Virus record (IMG/VR): IMGVR_UViG_3300021513_000162
Coordinates: 1 to 28,978 of that record
Reading direction: 5' to 3' (one strand)
Source of the DNA: a virus
Length of the DNA: 28,978 nt
Shown: piece by piece, positions 7,490-16,051 of the stretch
Layout: every line of letters starts with the position of its first letter
Numbering within the stretch: position 1 is the first letter of the stretch
The notes under the pieces: model-generated
The model's database searches: none
What the model saw: only the letters and a program-made list of their open reading frames with translations
What the model was told of the DNA's origin: nothing
Made by a program: the position numbers and the translations under genes

Positions 7490-9613
7490 ATGGCTGATTG
7501 GTATGTAGATTTTACTTTACCTTCTAATGGGACAGGGACAACGTATTCTGGTGCTTGGAATGTATTTACGGCTACTGAGGGTGCTAATGTAAATGATGGA
7601 GATTCTATATGGTTTAGAAGAAATGATCCTGGCAATGACCAAAAATTGATAACAATTAAGGCTGGAGATATTAAGTATATAGGTTGGCCTAAAGAAGGTG
7701 ATGATCTTTATGATGTTAGGCCGTCTGATCCAAGGGCTTTGTGGGATGCAGACTCTTCAAATTATGTTTATCAAAGACGTAGTATTGGTGATGGGACTGT
7801 TCATGCTTTGAAGTCAGATAATACTTTTTATAGGTGGTATTTTTATAATTATTATAGTAGTAACAACTATCAAAGGACAATAGAAATAATATCTGAAAGT
7901 AATGTTAGTGTTTATCATTCTTATATATATATTTATAAGACTTCTAGTATTAATAATGATTATTCTAAGGTTTTAAGAGTAGAAAATAGTGATAATATAT
8001 ATTTTAAAGATACAACCATTAGGGGTGCTGCATCGGCTAGGTATATTTATAATCAGTTATTTAAATTATATAATTCAATTATAACTTTTGACGACTGTAT
8101 ATTTAGGACACAATCAAACACTGATGCTTCTGAAACTCATGCGGATAGTATTAATGAGGTGTCTTATATAAACAACTCTACTTTATATTTTAATAATTGT
8201 GTTTTTAATAGTTATGTTTTAAGGAATTATACCTCTAATACGACATCAAAGGCTTATTGTTGTATTGCATATAATAGTACTTTTCATTTTAATAATACGC
8301 GTTTGGAGCATAATAGGACTGATACTGTTAGTAATAATATTTTTAGTATGAGTCCACATTATTGGTTTTATTTGAGTAATTGTACTGTAAATCTTATTAA
8401 TAATTGTAGATACCGTGCTTGGTGTGATATGGTAGCTGGTTTTTTTGTTACTGACGGTAGTAATATTAATTGCTCGGATTTTCAAGTAGATACAGAAAGT
8501 TCTTCTGTTAACCAGAATGTGATTTTTGATTTGTGGGATATAGGTAATGTTACTATTAGTGGTGTTTCTGGGTCTGTTAATTATTATACTAATGTAGAAA
8601 ATAAAAATTATTTTATTGGCCTTAATAATTCAACATCTTTTGAGTATTTTACAGATAAGATAAGTATAACGGACGTTTCCACGTATGTTGGTGATGTTAT
8701 TGAAAAACTTAGATATAATCAGGCTGATAACCAAATAATTAATATTAGTGATGATACTACGTTTAGAGATTTTAGTGTTTTTTTTGGAACTCCAAGGGAA
8801 CTTAATATAGATAATTCTGAAATAGGTGGGATTGGTTTATATTACAGATCGTATAATACTAGTTGTGCTTGGTATGGTTCTTATTATAGTTATAAGAATT
8901 TAAAAGTTATCAATTCGACAATAACGAAGTATAATGCTTTATATTTGTCTTCATCTTATGTCAATCCAAGTGTAGATGCTATAATTTATAATTGTGAAAG
9001 TTTAGGAAATAATCAACTTTTTGATGATAATTCAGGCAGTTCTTGTAAGGTTAATCTTAAAATATTGAGGAATAGGGGTTTTTCTTCTGTTGGGTCTCTT
9101 GGTTGTTATTCTAATAAAATTATTAGTTCGTCTTTTAATATGGGTGAGCTAAATACTTATAAGTATTTTTATGAAGGTTATATTTCAAACAGTGAAATTT
9201 ATCGTACAAATGGAGCAAATTATTCGATAAAAGCTTTTAAAGAAACATCGAATGGTTCTTTATGTATTTCTGAGCTTGGGGCTGAAACTATTTGGATTAG
9301 GTTGCCTGCTGAAGGCACTTATATGATAACTGCTTATATGTTGTATACTTGTACTTCTTGTACTTTACTTCTGTCTGATGTTTACTTTGAGGTAGATTAT
9401 TTTGACAGTTCTGGTTTTTCTCATCGTATAGTAAGTGATAGTCTGGTTAATGATACGACAAGTTCTTGGTCAGGAAGTGGAACTAAAATAAAACTTACAT
9501 GTTCTGTTACTGTTTCTTCTGCTCAATTTTGTCCTGTAAGATTTTATATTCCAGGGTATTATGAGAATTTATTTGTTTATATTGATCCAAAGGTTGATGT
9601 TACTGAGGTGTAG
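7490..9613 (+). CDS. Putative tail spike / right-handed beta-helix structural protein
   Basis: A 707-aa protein, very rich in Ser, Asn, Tyr and Ile. It is dominated by short alternating segments ending in N/D-rich turns (for example SDNIYFKDTTIRG, NSTLYFNNCVFNS, NCTVNLINNC), the texture of a pectate-lyase-like parallel beta-helix spanning about residues 100-560. The last 110 residues look like a separate beta-sandwich. Such proteins form phage tail spikes or bind host glycans. No catalytic residues are recognised. Start: ATG 7490 (MADWYVDF) with GAGGG 5-6 nt upstream is preferred to the GTG at 7478. It opens a four-gene fibre block. Confidence 0.72.
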   Translation: MADWYVDFTLPSNGTGTTYSGAWNVFTATEGANVNDGDSIWFRRNDPGNDQKLITIKAGDIKYIGWPKEGDDLYDVRPSDPRALWDADSSNYVYQRRSIGDGTVHALKSDNTFYRWYFYNYYSSNNYQRTIEIISESNVSVYHSYIYIYKTSSINNDYSKVLRVENSDNIYFKDTTIRGAASARYIYNQLFKLYNSIITFDDCIFRTQSNTDASETHADSINEVSYINNSTLYFNNCVFNSYVLRNYTSNTTSKAYCCIAYNSTFHFNNTRLEHNRTDTVSNNIFSMSPHYWFYLSNCTVNLINNCRYRAWCDMVAGFFVTDGSNINCSDFQVDTESSSVNQNVIFDLWDIGNVTISGVSGSVNYYTNVENKNYFIGLNNSTSFEYFTDKISITDVSTYVGDVIEKLRYNQADNQIINISDDTTFRDFSVFFGTPRELNIDNSEIGGIGLYYRSYNTSCAWYGSYYSYKNLKVINSTITKYNALYLSSSYVNPSVDAIIYNCESLGNNQLFDDNSGSSCKVNLKILRNRGFSSVGSLGCYSNKIISSSFNMGELNTYKYFYEGYISNSEIYRTNGANYSIKAFKETSNGSLCISELGAETIWIRLPAEGTYMITAYMLYTCTSCTLLLSDVYFEVDYFDSSGFSHRIVSDSLVNDTTSSWSGSGTKIKLTCSVTVSSAQFCPVRFYIPGYYENLFVYIDPKVDVTEV

Positions 9614-9629
9614 ATAGAGGGGATAGTAT

Positions 9630-10454
9630 ATGGCAGATATAATAACATATCCTTTATACTATACACCATATTATTCACCAAGCAGTGGTATTGTTAATTT
9701 AGATGGTTTTATTTTTCATACTACTACCAGTGGTGACAATTATTATTTCCCATTATTTATACAGTATCCGTTTAATTTAACAAGGTTATATTATAAGAGC
9801 ACGGCAGATAGGATAGAGCCGGTTGATATTGATAGACCTTTTTTAACAGGTTTGTTATATTTACCTATAGATGTTACTGAAACATATACAACATCTGGTG
9901 TTTTGACTTTAGGATTTAATTATAGTAATAATGTTTGCTTTATTCCTTGTTTAAATGATATACCATTAAATATAGGAACAAATATTTTAGATATATGTTA
10001 TGATGGTTGTTATATTTTAGTTTGTACAAATTCCGGTGTTGAGTGTTTAAATAGTAGAACATTCGAATCTATATGGTATTTTAATACTACAATTGTTCAA
10101 TCGACTTGTTCTAATCAGGAAATAGTGTGTTTTGGTACAGTATGTAGTGGTGTTTATTATAATGATTTTCCAAGAGCTATAGAAAATCTTGGAAATTTTT
10201 TGGCGGGCTGTAAAAAAGTAGATAATTTAACATCTAGCGGTATTGTAGATATATGTACAACATCTAACGGGTTTTTTGTTGGCGGTGAAAGTGGTGTAGA
10301 TATTTTAACAGCAAGTAGTGAATTAGATTTAGAAGTAACTTGTCAATTAACTTGCTCAGGTATTAATAGTGTAGCATATTCTGTAGATACTGGGACTTAT
10401 TATTGGTCTACGGCAAATACAGCGTATTGTGCTGATACTTGTGTGAAAGTATAG
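9630..10454 (+). CDS. Putative tail-associated protein with cysteine-rich propeller-like repeats
   Basis: A 274-aa protein. The N-terminal 95 residues are Tyr/Pro-rich. From about residue 95 on there are at least four blade-like repeats of about 35-45 residues, each ending in a SGV or SGI turn (TNSGVECL, VCSGVYYND, GESGVDIL, TCSGINSV), which suggests part of a beta-propeller. Fifteen cysteines all lie in the last 175 residues, unusual for a phage structural protein. The protein at 12354-12737 shows the same style of repeat. SD GAGGGG precedes the ATG (9630). Spacing to the neighbours is 16 and 9 nt, so this is an operon. The exact role is unknown; a tail tip or fibre is the best guess. Confidence 0.68.
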   Translation: MADIITYPLYYTPYYSPSSGIVNLDGFIFHTTTSGDNYYFPLFIQYPFNLTRLYYKSTADRIEPVDIDRPFLTGLLYLPIDVTETYTTSGVLTLGFNYSNNVCFIPCLNDIPLNIGTNILDICYDGCYILVCTNSGVECLNSRTFESIWYFNTTIVQSTCSNQEIVCFGTVCSGVYYNDFPRAIENLGNFLAGCKKVDNLTSSGIVDICTTSNGFFVGGESGVDILTASSELDLEVTCQLTCSGINSVAYSVDTGTYYWSTANTAYCADTCVKV

Positions 10455-10463
10455 GAGAATTTT

Positions 10464-12341
10464 ATGTCTTTACTTGGATGGGATGATACAAAAAAATTAA
10501 AATTAACTATAGATAGTAGTAAAGTTGATGAAGATTTAACAGATTTTCCTGTTCTTATAACGTTATCTTCTGGTTGTGGTATAAGTGGTTTTGATGCTAG
10601 TTGTGTGTTTGACGAGGTTTATGCGTATCCGTACGAGGTTTGTGATGATTTTACTGGTGCTGATGGGTGTTTGCCTGATACTAATTTATGGAGAACTGTA
10701 AATTCATCATATATTGATATTTATAATAATAAATTAAGATTTGCTGATAATAATAATTTTAGTTGTGTTGATTCTGAATTTAGTTTATCTGGTGATTTTA
10801 ATATACAAGTAGATTTTGAATTAATAAATGGCCCAAGTACTAATAGTTGGTCTGCTGGGTTAGTGGTTTATTTTAATAACAATTTTGATAAATTTATAGT
10901 TAGAAGAGCATATTGTGGTGCTCATTGTTATTGGGCACTTGAATGTATAAACGGTGTTTGGAATGACATTGGTTCTAAGTATAATAGTACAGATACTTCT
11001 GGTAAACTATGTATAACAAGGATTGGAAATATTTTTACTGGTTATTTCTTGCTTGATGGTTATTGGTATAAACTTGGTAGTAAAACTTATGATATTGCTC
11101 AAAAAGATGTTAGATTTGTTAGATTAGAGCATGGTCCTTGGGATAATAATCCTTCTTTTTCTTTTTATTTTGATAATTTTAAAGTAAATAATGGTACGCC
11201 ATATTTTCCATCTCGTTTAGCAATTACTGCCACCGTTTCTGGTGTAGAAACCCAATGTTATTCAGAAATAGAAAGATGGGAACAAGAAAATAATAAAGCA
11301 ATTTTGTGGACAAAGATCCCTACTGTTATTTCTGGTAGTTATACTATGTTGGATTTATATTATGACAAATCTCATTTGAATAATTGGGACTATGTTGATT
11401 TTGTCGGAACTTCAGCGGGTAAAGCAGTATGGGATTCTAATTTTATAGGAGTTTATCATTTTGAAGATTTGAGTGGAAATGTTAAAGATTCTACTTCAAA
11501 CATGAATCACGGAACTGCTCATGGTTTATCAATAACAGAGCGCAGTGTTAGTGGCCTTATTGGGAATGCTTTTGATTTTAATGGATCAGAGTATATTGAA
11601 TTACCAGATAATAATGATTTTAAACCTGATTATGTAACAATAGAAGCAATTTGTAGAACTGATTCAGGAAATCCAGATTGGGCACGAATATTTGATAGGT
11701 ACCATCATCCTGATTATGGATATGCCCTTATTATTACTAATGAAGGTAAAGCACGATTTCACCCGAGAATTACAGGCAATGTATATAGTGATGCGGATAC
11801 TGCTGCTGTTGTTGAGGGGGATGGGGATTGGCATTATTTAGCAGGAAGTTATGGAAGTACAAAAACAAAGATGTATGATGGTGGTAATTGTGATGAGATT
11901 GAAATTACAAGTTCTGGAGTAATTATTCACGAAGTTACACAAGAACCACGAATAGGGGATGGTGTTTATGACTCTAGTTATTTAGGTCAAATATGTGAAA
12001 TAAGAGTTTCAAATATCGCTCGTTCTGCTTCATGGATCAAAGCAACCTATCATTCAAATTGGGATACATTATTAACATATAGTGATGAGGAAAAGCATAT
12101 TAAAGGTTATTTTTCAGGCTATACATTTGAACAAAACAACCCCGTGAGTAGAAAATTATATTTACATAATAGGCTTACTGGTGAATTAATAACTACAACA
12201 ACATCTAGTGGTAATGGTTATTATTATATGGAAACTGTTTCTTCTGGTTCTCATTATATAGTGTGTTTGGATGATGATGCTGGTGTTGAATATAATGATT
12301 TGATTATAGGGCCTGCTTTTCCCACTACAATATCTGGGTAA
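10464..12341 (+). CDS. DUF2341 / LamG-like (concanavalin A fold) tail fibre or receptor-binding protein
   Basis: A 625-aa multidomain protein. The N-terminus (WDDTKKLKLTIDSSKV to FPVLITLSS) matches the DUF2341 beginning. Residues about 325-510 resemble a LamG/concanavalin A-like glucanase fold: GVYHFEDLSGN, FDFNGSEYIELPD and WHYLAGSYG are the typical strand motifs. DUF2341-like text also appears between these. The C-terminal 80 residues (GYFSGYTFEQNNPVSRKLYL, TGELITTT, YIVCLDD) resemble a carboxypeptidase-regulatory-like beta domain often found at the end of phage tail proteins. The likely role is glycan binding during adsorption. AGGAG lies 6-7 nt before the ATG at 10464. Confidence 0.78.
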   Translation: MSLLGWDDTKKLKLTIDSSKVDEDLTDFPVLITLSSGCGISGFDASCVFDEVYAYPYEVCDDFTGADGCLPDTNLWRTVNSSYIDIYNNKLRFADNNNFSCVDSEFSLSGDFNIQVDFELINGPSTNSWSAGLVVYFNNNFDKFIVRRAYCGAHCYWALECINGVWNDIGSKYNSTDTSGKLCITRIGNIFTGYFLLDGYWYKLGSKTYDIAQKDVRFVRLEHGPWDNNPSFSFYFDNFKVNNGTPYFPSRLAITATVSGVETQCYSEIERWEQENNKAILWTKIPTVISGSYTMLDLYYDKSHLNNWDYVDFVGTSAGKAVWDSNFIGVYHFEDLSGNVKDSTSNMNHGTAHGLSITERSVSGLIGNAFDFNGSEYIELPDNNDFKPDYVTIEAICRTDSGNPDWARIFDRYHHPDYGYALIITNEGKARFHPRITGNVYSDADTAAVVEGDGDWHYLAGSYGSTKTKMYDGGNCDEIEITSSGVIIHEVTQEPRIGDGVYDSSYLGQICEIRVSNIARSASWIKATYHSNWDTLLTYSDEEKHIKGYFSGYTFEQNNPVSRKLYLHNRLTGELITTTTSSGNGYYYMETVSSGSHYIVCLDDDAGVEYNDLIIGPAFPTTISG

Positions 12342-12353
12342 TGATGTATACCA

Positions 12354-12737
12354 ATGTATAATTTTAATTTTGGAACAAATAGATATACTAATTTTAATTT
12401 TAATTTCGGTGCCACTGGAATAAAACAATTAGTTATAAAATCTACAGTTACATTAGGGTACACTATAAATAGTATAAATATAGAACATTTAAACGGAGAA
12501 GATATTTTATATGTAAATACGGAGGGAGGAATATTTAAAGTATTTTCACCGTCTTGTAGTGGAAGTATAACAACTAAGGATATAGAGTCTTCTGATTATT
12601 GTTCTGGCACATGTTCCTCTGGTATAATATATGCGGGCAGTGATGAAGATTTATTAAAAATTGATGTTGTTTCTGAGAAGTTTGAATCTTATTTCGCTGA
12701 CGGTAAAATTGTTGAGGTTTTATATTATAAATGGTAA
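12354..12737 (+). CDS. Small propeller-repeat protein, related to the product of 9630-10454
   Basis: A 127-aa protein. The N-terminus has two FNFG-type repeats (NFNFGTNRYTNFNFNFGATG). The rest has two blade-like segments: INIEHLNGEDILYVNTEGG and CSSGIIYAGSDEDLLKID. These resemble the repeats of the protein at 9630-10454, including the C-S-G turns. The ATG (12354) is 12 nt after the previous stop and has no clear SD, so translation may be coupled. Too short for a full propeller alone; it may complete one with the 9630 product or be a split-off tail end. Function inferred only. Confidence 0.6.
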   Translation: MYNFNFGTNRYTNFNFNFGATGIKQLVIKSTVTLGYTINSINIEHLNGEDILYVNTEGGIFKVFSPSCSGSITTKDIESSDYCSGTCSSGIIYAGSDEDLLKIDVVSEKFESYFADGKIVEVLYYKW

Positions 12738-12795
12738 TTTATGGCACGGTAATTGCATCTATTCAATATAGGATTTAAAAATTTGGAGATTAATT

Positions 12796-14547
12796 ATGAT
12801 AAATATAGTTAAGCCTAAAGTTTTTATTGAAGAATTTGATGCAGAGTATATTATAAGAAAGATAGAAAGAGCAGCAAGAACTTGCTATAAGACAGAAGGA
12901 AGTAAAGCTCCTTTAGGACAGCTGTTGGATAAACGTCTTTTGAAAACTTCTGATAGGGCAGAATTTTGGAATATATATCATGATGGTATTATAGATCCAA
13001 AACTTTTAAAAACGATATTAGCGAATGTTCATTCCAGTGTTTTAGAACATTGTACAATTAGTGTTGTTATACGTACTTGTAGAAGTATGACTCATGAATT
13101 GGTAAGACATCGTGTAGGTGTAGCCTATTCTCAAGAATGTGTTTCTGGTGATACTTTAATTAGAAAAAATAAAACAATTAAAGAGCTATTTGATAGAGAT
13201 AGTATTCCTAATGGTAGGGCGGCAAATAAGAATATTAATTTAAAAAGTGTAACCGATAGTGGGAAAATAGTTCCAAACAAAATAGAAGAAATATTTTATA
13301 AAGGTAAAGCTGTTGTATACGAATTAACAACATCTCTTGGTTATAAAATTAAATCGACTTTGAATCACAGGTTTCAAAACGAAAATGGGGAATTTAAAAC
13401 TTTATCAGAGCTTAATGTTGGCGATAGTGTAATGTTAAATGGGAGGCCCTGTTTAATTAAGGTGTCTGATGAGCAACTAGAGCAAATGTATATAGAAGAA
13501 GGTCTTGCTCCGGCCGAGATTGCGGATGTTTTGTCTGTACCCTATAGGTCTGTAATAAATAAATTACGCAAGTTGGGTATTTTTGTTAGAAAGATGAATG
13601 ACAAGAATAAAGAAAAATATAATAAAAATCACACAGATGAATCTTATAAAAAAATGAGAGCAACGATAAAAAAACAGTATAGTGAGGGTGGTAGGGTTGT
13701 TTGGAATAAAGGTCTCAAAGAAGGCGAACACATAAGTGTAGATAAACAGGCCGTGTTTTTAAGAAATAATCATCATAATAATGGATATGGTGTTAATAAT
13801 AGTAATTGGAGGGGCGGCAATATTACTCGTATAGGTGGTTACGCTAGAACACAGAGAGAAAACAAATTAGGGAAATGTGAGTTATGTGGCGATATGGCGA
13901 AAGAAAGACATCATATAGATAGAGATCCAACTAATACAGATGGTAGTAATATTCTTTGTGTATGTGTTAATTGCCATAGAAAACTTCATAAAGGTTGGTG
14001 GGTAGGTACTAAAACGCACCCTGATACAATTATTTCTATTACTAAAGTTGGTGTGGAAGATGTATACGATTTAAAAATGAAATCCCCATTTCATAATTAT
14101 ATAGCTAATGGTTTTGTAGTACACAACAGCAGTAGATATTGTAATTATAGTAAAGATAAGTTTGATAATAAGGTAACTATGTTGAAACCGTATTTTTATA
14201 AAAATGAAGAACAATATAATATTTGGAAAAAGTATGCAGAAATATCAGCAAGGGGTTATTTTGAATTATTAAAAATAGCAACTACAGAAGAGGCGCGAGA
14301 GTTATTGCCTAATTCTACAAAAACGGAAATTTCAGTAACATACAATATTAATGCTTGGAGACATTTTTTTAATTTAAGAGCTTCGCAAAAAGCACATCCA
14401 GAAATACGAAGAGTGGCTATGGCTTTATTGTTAGAGTTTGCTCATAGGATGCCTGTTTTATTTGATGATATTAAAAGTAGACATTTGCGAAATTTTGAAT
14501 ATTTTCCAGGCATAGAAGATGTAGAATTAGAGTATATTACTATTTAA
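12796..14547 (+). CDS. thyX: Flavin-dependent thymidylate synthase ThyX, precursor with one intein
   Basis: Makes dTMP from dUMP using FAD and methylenetetrahydrofolate, complementing the class III reductase in dNTP supply. The precursor is 583 aa; removing the 330-aa intein (13138-14127) leaves 253 aa, typical of ThyX. The ThyX signature is split by the intein: RHRVGVAYSQE before it and SSRYCNYSKDKF after it. Further support comes from HSSVLEH near residue 80 and the C-terminal RASQKAHPEIRRVA segment. SD TTTGGAG lies about 9 nt before the ATG at 12796. The gene starts a new cluster after the tail genes. Confidence 0.93.
   Translation: MINIVKPKVFIEEFDAEYIIRKIERAARTCYKTEGSKAPLGQLLDKRLLKTSDRAEFWNIYHDGIIDPKLLKTILANVHSSVLEHCTISVVIRTCRSMTHELVRHRVGVAYSQECVSGDTLIRKNKTIKELFDRDSIPNGRAANKNINLKSVTDSGKIVPNKIEEIFYKGKAVVYELTTSLGYKIKSTLNHRFQNENGEFKTLSELNVGDSVMLNGRPCLIKVSDEQLEQMYIEEGLAPAEIADVLSVPYRSVINKLRKLGIFVRKMNDKNKEKYNKNHTDESYKKMRATIKKQYSEGGRVVWNKGLKEGEHISVDKQAVFLRNNHHNNGYGVNNSNWRGGNITRIGGYARTQRENKLGKCELCGDMAKERHHIDRDPTNTDGSNILCVCVNCHRKLHKGWWVGTKTHPDTIISITKVGVEDVYDLKMKSPFHNYIANGFVVHNSSRYCNYSKDKFDNKVTMLKPYFYKNEEQYNIWKKYAEISARGYFELLKIATTEEARELLPNSTKTEISVTYNINAWRHFFNLRASQKAHPEIRRVAMALLLEFAHRMPVLFDDIKSRHLRNFEYFPGIEDVELEYITI
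13138..14127 (+). mobile_element. Intein in ThyX carrying HTH, NUMOD3-like and HNH segments
   Basis: A 330-aa insertion from Cys1 (CVSGDTLIRKNKTIKELF) to FVVHN before Ser+1. Block B is STLNH and block F/G is SPFHNYIANGFVVHN. The inserted nuclease region is not LAGLIDADG. It shows a helix-turn-helix (APAEIADVLSVPYRSVINKL), a NUMOD3-like stretch ending in VWNKGLK, and an HNH domain with zinc ligands CELC, ERHHID and CVNCHRKLH. It interrupts the ThyX signature between QE and SSRY. Confidence 0.93.
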
Positions 14548-14584
14548 GGTGTAAAATTACGACCGTCGGGTGGGTAAGTCAAAG

Positions 14585-14716
14585 ATGGTAAGGAGATGTA
14601 AACTTTGTAATGGTTTAGTTTCAGTGAAAAGACTTTGAGGCGGAAAGTTGGTATATTTCTGCAGGGGCTGTAGAAAAATATTAGACGTTTCAAAAGTTGT
14701 TTTGAAAGAAAAATAA
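14585..14716 (+). pseudogene. Zinc-ribbon gene interrupted by an in-frame TGA (pseudogene or recoded)
   Basis: A single reading frame from ATG 14585 to TAA 14714-14716 encodes a 43-codon zinc ribbon: RRCKLCN (C5, C8), then YFCRGCRK (C26, C29), then a basic tail. Small Com-like zinc-ribbon proteins of this layout are frequent in phages. Codon 18 (14636-14638) is TGA, which separates the two CxxC pairs. The frame stays open and keeps the second CxxC after the TGA, so either the nonsense change is recent or TGA is read through. No convincing SD precedes the ATG; an in-frame GTG at 14570 is an alternative start. It fills the gap between thyX and the gene at 14732. Confidence 0.6.
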
Positions 14717-14731
14717 AGTGAGTATAAAAAA

Positions 14732-14950
14732 ATGTATAAGGAAACAGGTAGAATAAATATTAATGTTGCTGGTATAGTTTCTGATCTTGGTAGAAGAGAA
14801 GACGGAAGAGCATATATAGTTATAGATAATGAAACAATATATGTAAAGCACTCGTCTGTTTCTTTACTTAATAAGGTTAAACAAGGTCAGTATATAAAAA
14901 TGGATTGTTATATAGATTCTGGCAAGATTTTTGCAACAAATATTATATAA
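14732..14950 (+). CDS. Small OB-fold-like hypothetical protein (72 aa)
   Basis: The alternating beta pattern (INVAGIVSDLGRRED, AYIVIDNETIYVKHSS, YIKMDCYIDSGKIFATNII) resembles a short OB-fold or similar nucleic-acid-binding barrel, but no diagnostic motif proves it. A modest SD (GTGAG around 14719) lies about 10 nt before the ATG. It sits in a run of short phage genes between thyX and clpP. Function unknown. Confidence 0.65.
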   Translation: MYKETGRININVAGIVSDLGRREDGRAYIVIDNETIYVKHSSVSLLNKVKQGQYIKMDCYIDSGKIFATNII

Positions 14951-14969
14951 AGAAATTTGTTAGCGTTGG

Positions 14970-14997
14970 TTGACAAGAAAGTATTAGTATTTATATG
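14970..14997 (+). promoter_or_regulatory. Possible sigma70-type promoter upstream of clpP
   Basis: A perfect -35 TTGACA (14970-14975), a 16-nt spacer and a TATATG -10-like hexamer (14992-14997). The -10 overlaps the ATG of the 77-aa gene, so a transcript from here would serve mainly clpP and later genes. AT-rich DNA makes chance matches common. Confidence 0.25.
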
Positions 14998-15228
14998 GAA
15001 ATGTTAAATAATAATTATGTGGTAGATTTTGTTTTAGAAGAAAGGGGTGAAAACTTATATAATGTAATTATATATTTTAATGGTGTTCCTTATGTGGCTG
15101 TTTATAGTCCTCTTGTTGGTTTTGTGTATTGTTCTTTATTTAACGGTGTTGAAAAAACGGAAGAAGAAGAAAAAATATTATTAGAAATATCTGATAAAAT
15201 AAAAAAGTTTTTAAATAGGGAGATTTAG
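14995..15228 (+). CDS. Hypothetical protein (77 aa)
   Basis: I do not recognise this small protein. It has a central beta-rich segment ([20 protein letters not shown]) and a charged C-terminus ([18 protein letters not shown]). It may start at ATG 14995 or at ATG 15001; neither has a good SD. A TTGACA (14970-14975) with a TATATG 16 nt later overlaps the start codon, so a weak promoter may lie here. Its end is 2 nt from clpP, which implies co-translation. Confidence 0.6.
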   Translation: MEMLNNNYVVDFVLEERGENLYNVIIYFNGVPYVAVYSPLVGFVYCSLFNGVEKTEEEEKILLEISDKIKKFLNREI

Positions 15229-15230
15229 CT

Positions 15231-15812
15231 ATGGGTGTACCTTATGTTATCGAGAAAGATGGAAAGAATGAGAGAGCCTATGATTTATATTCAAGACTTT
15301 TAAAGGATAGGATTGTTTTTATTGGTGAGGAAATAGATGAACGTTTAGCAAATTCTGTTGTTGCTCAGCTTTTGTTTTTGGAAGCAAATGATCCAGAAAA
15401 TGATGTTTATATTTACATTAATTCGCGTGGAGGTCTTATAACTGCAGGTCTTTCTATTTATGATACAATGATGTATATTAAACCGGATATATGTACGGTA
15501 TGTTATGGTATGGCGGCGAGTATGGCTTCTATTCTTTTATGTGCAGGTACGAAGGGTAAGCGGTATATTTTGCCAAATGCTGAAGTTATGATTCATCAAC
15601 CTTTAGGTGGGTTTTCTGGGCAGGTAGCAGATATGACGATTCACCATGATCATATCATTTCAGTTCAAAAGAGGTTGTATAATATTTATTGTGAAGTAAC
15701 TGGAAAATCTTTTGAACAAATAAAAAAAGATTGTGATAGAGATAATTTTATGACAGCAGAAGAGGCAGTTGCATATGGTTTGGTGGATGAAATAAAACAA
15801 AGCAGGGTTTAA
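15231..15812 (+). CDS. clpP: ClpP-family serine protease
   Basis: A 193-aa protein, the full length of bacterial ClpP. The catalytic triad is visible: S97 in GMAASMAS, H122 in EVMIHQP and D171 in DRDNF, the same numbering as E. coli mature ClpP. INSRGG (64-68) is the usual oxyanion/handle region and YGLVDEI closes the fold. Phage ClpP homologues may act as head maturation proteases or substitute for the host peptidase. Here a separate prohead-protease candidate sits at 23103, so a host-like ClpP role is plausible. The start ATG is preceded by AGGGAG about 7 nt upstream, overlapping the end of the previous gene. Confidence 0.93.
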   Translation: MGVPYVIEKDGKNERAYDLYSRLLKDRIVFIGEEIDERLANSVVAQLLFLEANDPENDVYIYINSRGGLITAGLSIYDTMMYIKPDICTVCYGMAASMASILLCAGTKGKRYILPNAEVMIHQPLGGFSGQVADMTIHHDHIISVQKRLYNIYCEVTGKSFEQIKKDCDRDNFMTAEEAVAYGLVDEIKQSRV

Positions 15813-15827
15813 AAAAAGGAGTAAAAT

Positions 15828-16043
15828 GTGGGACAAGAAATTCATTTAAATAGAGAATTAAGAGACGAAGAATTGATAGAATTTATAGATTTTGGAAGAG
15901 AAAGATGGCCAGAAAATATGAAAGTTTGGTTGGATAGAAGATATCGCGTTATGCCCTTAGATGGCTACGATACTAGGTATCCAAGAATAAATAGCTTTAG
16001 AGATAATATAAATGTAAAAAATCCTGTTTTTAACAGAAGGTAG
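15828..16043 (+). CDS. Hypothetical small protein (71 aa, GTG start)
   Basis: Unrecognised, charged, with two halves: an acidic helix-like segment (RDEELIEFIDFGRERWPE) and an Arg-rich tail. The GTG at 15828 lies 6 nt after a strong AAAAGGAG. An out-of-frame ATG two bases upstream (15826) would give only a seven-residue peptide. The gene is 15 nt after clpP and 8 nt before the HD-domain gene, so all three are probably co-transcribed. Confidence 0.65.
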   Translation: MGQEIHLNRELRDEELIEFIDFGRERWPENMKVWLDRRYRVMPLDGYDTRYPRINSFRDNINVKNPVFNRR

Positions 16044-16051
16044 GAGTTTGT

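Noticed and set aside
14548-14731. A tRNA or other structured RNA gene after thyX
   Set aside because: No cloverleaf or acceptor/T-arm pattern is visible; the region is better explained as the interrupted zinc-ribbon frame.
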